Notes under the pieces: generated by a model
What the model saw: the letters and a program-made list of their open reading frames with translations, nothing else
Databases searched by the model: none
What the model was told of the DNA's origin: nothing
Origin: Dokdonia sp. PRO95
GTDB taxonomy: Bacteria; Bacteroidota; Bacteroidia; Flavobacteriales; Flavobacteriaceae
Direction of reading: 5' to 3'
Length of the DNA stretch: 64,000 nucleotides
Assembly: GCF_000355805.1 (NCBI RefSeq)
Contig: NZ_CM001837.1
Location: 817,408 to 881,407 of the forward strand
Translations under genes and position numbers: made by a program
Part shown: positions 63,037-64,000 of the stretch, in pieces
How positions within the stretch are numbered: position 1 is the first letter of the stretch
How the letters are laid out: the number at the start of each line of letters is the position of its first letter

Positions 63037-63855
63037 TTACATTTTGATATAGAAGTCTTTAACTAGTGAGACATATGCGTCAGTATAATCGTGACGTGAC
63101 TTTTCGATAATAAGCGTTGTTATCTCTGCGGGACTTTGCGGGGTTACGCTTTCGCGAAAGCGGTCTTCTCCATCTACCACTTCTTCATCTTGAACAGCAA
63201 ATGAGAAAGACATAAGACTGCGCTTTACTGGTGCGTCTGGGGTTCCTTTTACTCTGGTAATTCTTGTAGGCACAAGTTGTGCTCTAGAACATAGCAAAAT
63301 AAAATCCTCTTCACGCTCATAAGGGATTATCACGTTAAATGTACCTTCTGGCGAAAGCAGCTTTGCTACCGCTCCCACAAGTAATTCAAAAGGCATCGCA
63401 GACTCAAACCTTGCTTGTTCTCTTGCATCTTGGGCTGCACCATCATTTTGCGACTTTTCTTTTAATGCGTCTTGCGAGGCTTGTGTGAGATCTTCTGTAT
63501 AAAATGGCGGGTTACAAACTATAAGGTCATACTCATCATCTACCTCTGCCGCAAACTCGTATAAATGTGCGTGGTAACAAAACAAACGATCGCCCCAGTC
63601 ACTGTTTTCAAAATTTTCGGTAGCCTGCTCATAGGCATTATCATCTAGCTCTACAGCATCTATAGTTTGTGCATCGCAGCGTTGTGCAAGCATAAGTGCT
63701 ATCACACCTGTGCCTGTCCCTATATCAAGTATACTATCTGGGTAAGCCTCTGTAGACGTCCAAGCACCTAGCAAGACACCATCTGTGCCTATTTTCATCG
63801 CACAGCGATCTTGAGCGATGGTAAACTGTTTGAATTTAAAGGGTTTTGATGACAT
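63037..63855 (-). CDS. trmN: tRNA1(Val) (adenine(37)-N6)-methyltransferase TrmN
   Basis: The product is 272 residues. The SAM-binding motif DIGTGTGVIALMLAQ lies near 44-58, and the N6-adenine methylase motif NPPFY near 115-119. It modifies A37 of tRNA-Val. Its ATG overlaps the stop of rimM by one base (TAATG), so it is translationally coupled to it. Palindrome copy 18 lies in the last quarter and encodes RFRESV near residues 232-237, in a variable insert before the final domain. Confidence 0.93.
   Translation of the reverse strand: MSSKPFKFKQFTIAQDRCAMKIGTDGVLLGAWTSTEAYPDSILDIGTGTGVIALMLAQRCDAQTIDAVELDDNAYEQATENFENSDWGDRLFCYHAHLYEFAAEVDDEYDLIVCNPPFYTEDLTQASQDALKEKSQNDGAAQDAREQARFESAMPFELLVGAVAKLLSPEGTFNVIIPYEREEDFILLCSRAQLVPTRITRVKGTPDAPVKRSLMSFSFAVQDEEVVDGEDRFRESVTPQSPAEITTLIIEKSRHDYTDAYVSLVKDFYIKM
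63147..63162. repeat. TTTCGCGAAA palindrome, copy 18 (16 bp, in trmN)
   Basis: A perfect CGCTTTCGCGAAAGCG read on the minus strand as D-RFRESV-TP. On that strand the flank GTAACCCC is identical to that of copy 16 in murI. Confidence 0.95.
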
Positions 63856-64000
63856 TATATGTATAAATCTATCAAGCCTTCAGGTAGTTCAAAATGCATT
63901 TGCTTGTTCTCGCGGTCTAGCTTTTTGATAAAGTCATCTACCATAGGGATGAGTACTTGAGAGCCATCACGATCTATCTCAAAAATAGCCTGTGTGTTAC
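63855..64000 (-). CDS. rimM: Ribosome maturation factor RimM, C-terminal end (partial)
   Basis: The last 48 codons of a minus-strand gene are present; the start lies beyond the right edge. The visible part has DRDGSQVLIPMVDDFIKKLD followed by RENKQMHFELPEGLIDLYI, which matches the PRC-barrel end of RimM, a 16S rRNA processing factor for the 30S head. The stop codon overlaps the trmN start by one base, so the two are one operon. Confidence 0.85.
   Translation of the reverse strand, partial: NTQAIFEIDRDGSQVLIPMVDDFIKKLDRENKQMHFELPEGLIDLYI

Noticed and set aside
5874-63162. Palindromes interpreted as ordinary intrinsic terminators
   Set aside because: They have no T tract, the centre CGCG leaves almost no loop, and seven copies lie inside open genes.
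5874-63162. Palindromes as CRISPR repeats or insertion-sequence ends
   Set aside because: Spacing is irregular over kilobases, no cas or transposase gene is present, and no target duplication is visible.

Overview
The window looks like a chromosomal segment of a marine-type Flavobacteriaceae bacterium (Bacteroidota). A genus close to Dokdonia or Krokinobacter is my guess from gene order and protein style; no 16S rRNA is present to test it. Supporting signs are low GC, a SusC/SusD pair, PorP/SprF-like and PorG-like type IX secretion (T9SS) proteins, LytS/LytTR signalling, a large TSP3/CshA-type surface protein, few Shine-Dalgarno sites, and many TAnnTTTG-type -7 promoter elements.

Layout. 1-5275 (minus): the 5' 1758 codons of a giant repetitive surface protein whose end lies beyond the left edge. 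5786-6045: tRNA-Gly(GCC), tRNA-Leu(UAA) and a terminator. 6077-8695 (minus): mutS. 9231-13574 (plus): SusC/SusD pair. 13715-20423 (minus): tetR, tolC-like, membrane fusion and RND efflux operon with a candidate operator. 20585-27761: polyprenyl synthase, CotH-family lipoprotein, a folK/deoxynucleoside kinase fusion (minus), a queuosine-precursor-type transporter and an AsmA-like protein. 27824-33343 (mostly minus): patatin, outer-membrane receptor and der, with a 39-residue membrane protein on plus. 33508-37211: two LysE paralogues, a DUF2797 protein (minus) and GH3. 37409-40777 (minus): clpX, clpP, tig. 40849-45782 (minus): four-helix membrane protein, GDSL hydrolase, FadL-like porin, alpha/beta hydrolase, pdxJ. 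45861-54078 (plus): the envelope and metabolism block CBS protein, nadK, porG-like, uppS, bamA, two ompH/skp genes and murI. 54088-57024 (minus): LytTR regulator and LytS-type kinase. 57233-64000: VWA protein, OmpA lipoprotein, PorP/SprF (minus), NifU-type scaffold, acyl-CoA dehydrogenase (minus), trmN and the 3' end of rimM (minus).

Most genes are housekeeping or envelope biogenesis. BamA and its OmpH/Skp chaperones would fold the many beta-barrels encoded here (SusC, TolC, FadL, PorP, PorG).

The most unusual feature is not a gene. A perfect palindrome with core TTTCGCGAAA, usually extended to GCTTTCGCGAAAGC or longer, occurs 18 times from 5.9 kb to the right end. Eleven copies are intergenic and seven lie inside genes, where they are read as AFAKA, RFRESV or ALSRK. 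It resembles in principle the highly iterated palindromes of cyanobacteria (HIP1) but differs in sequence and is longer. I treat it as the best candidate for an undescribed system. No CRISPR array, insertion sequence or prophage was seen.
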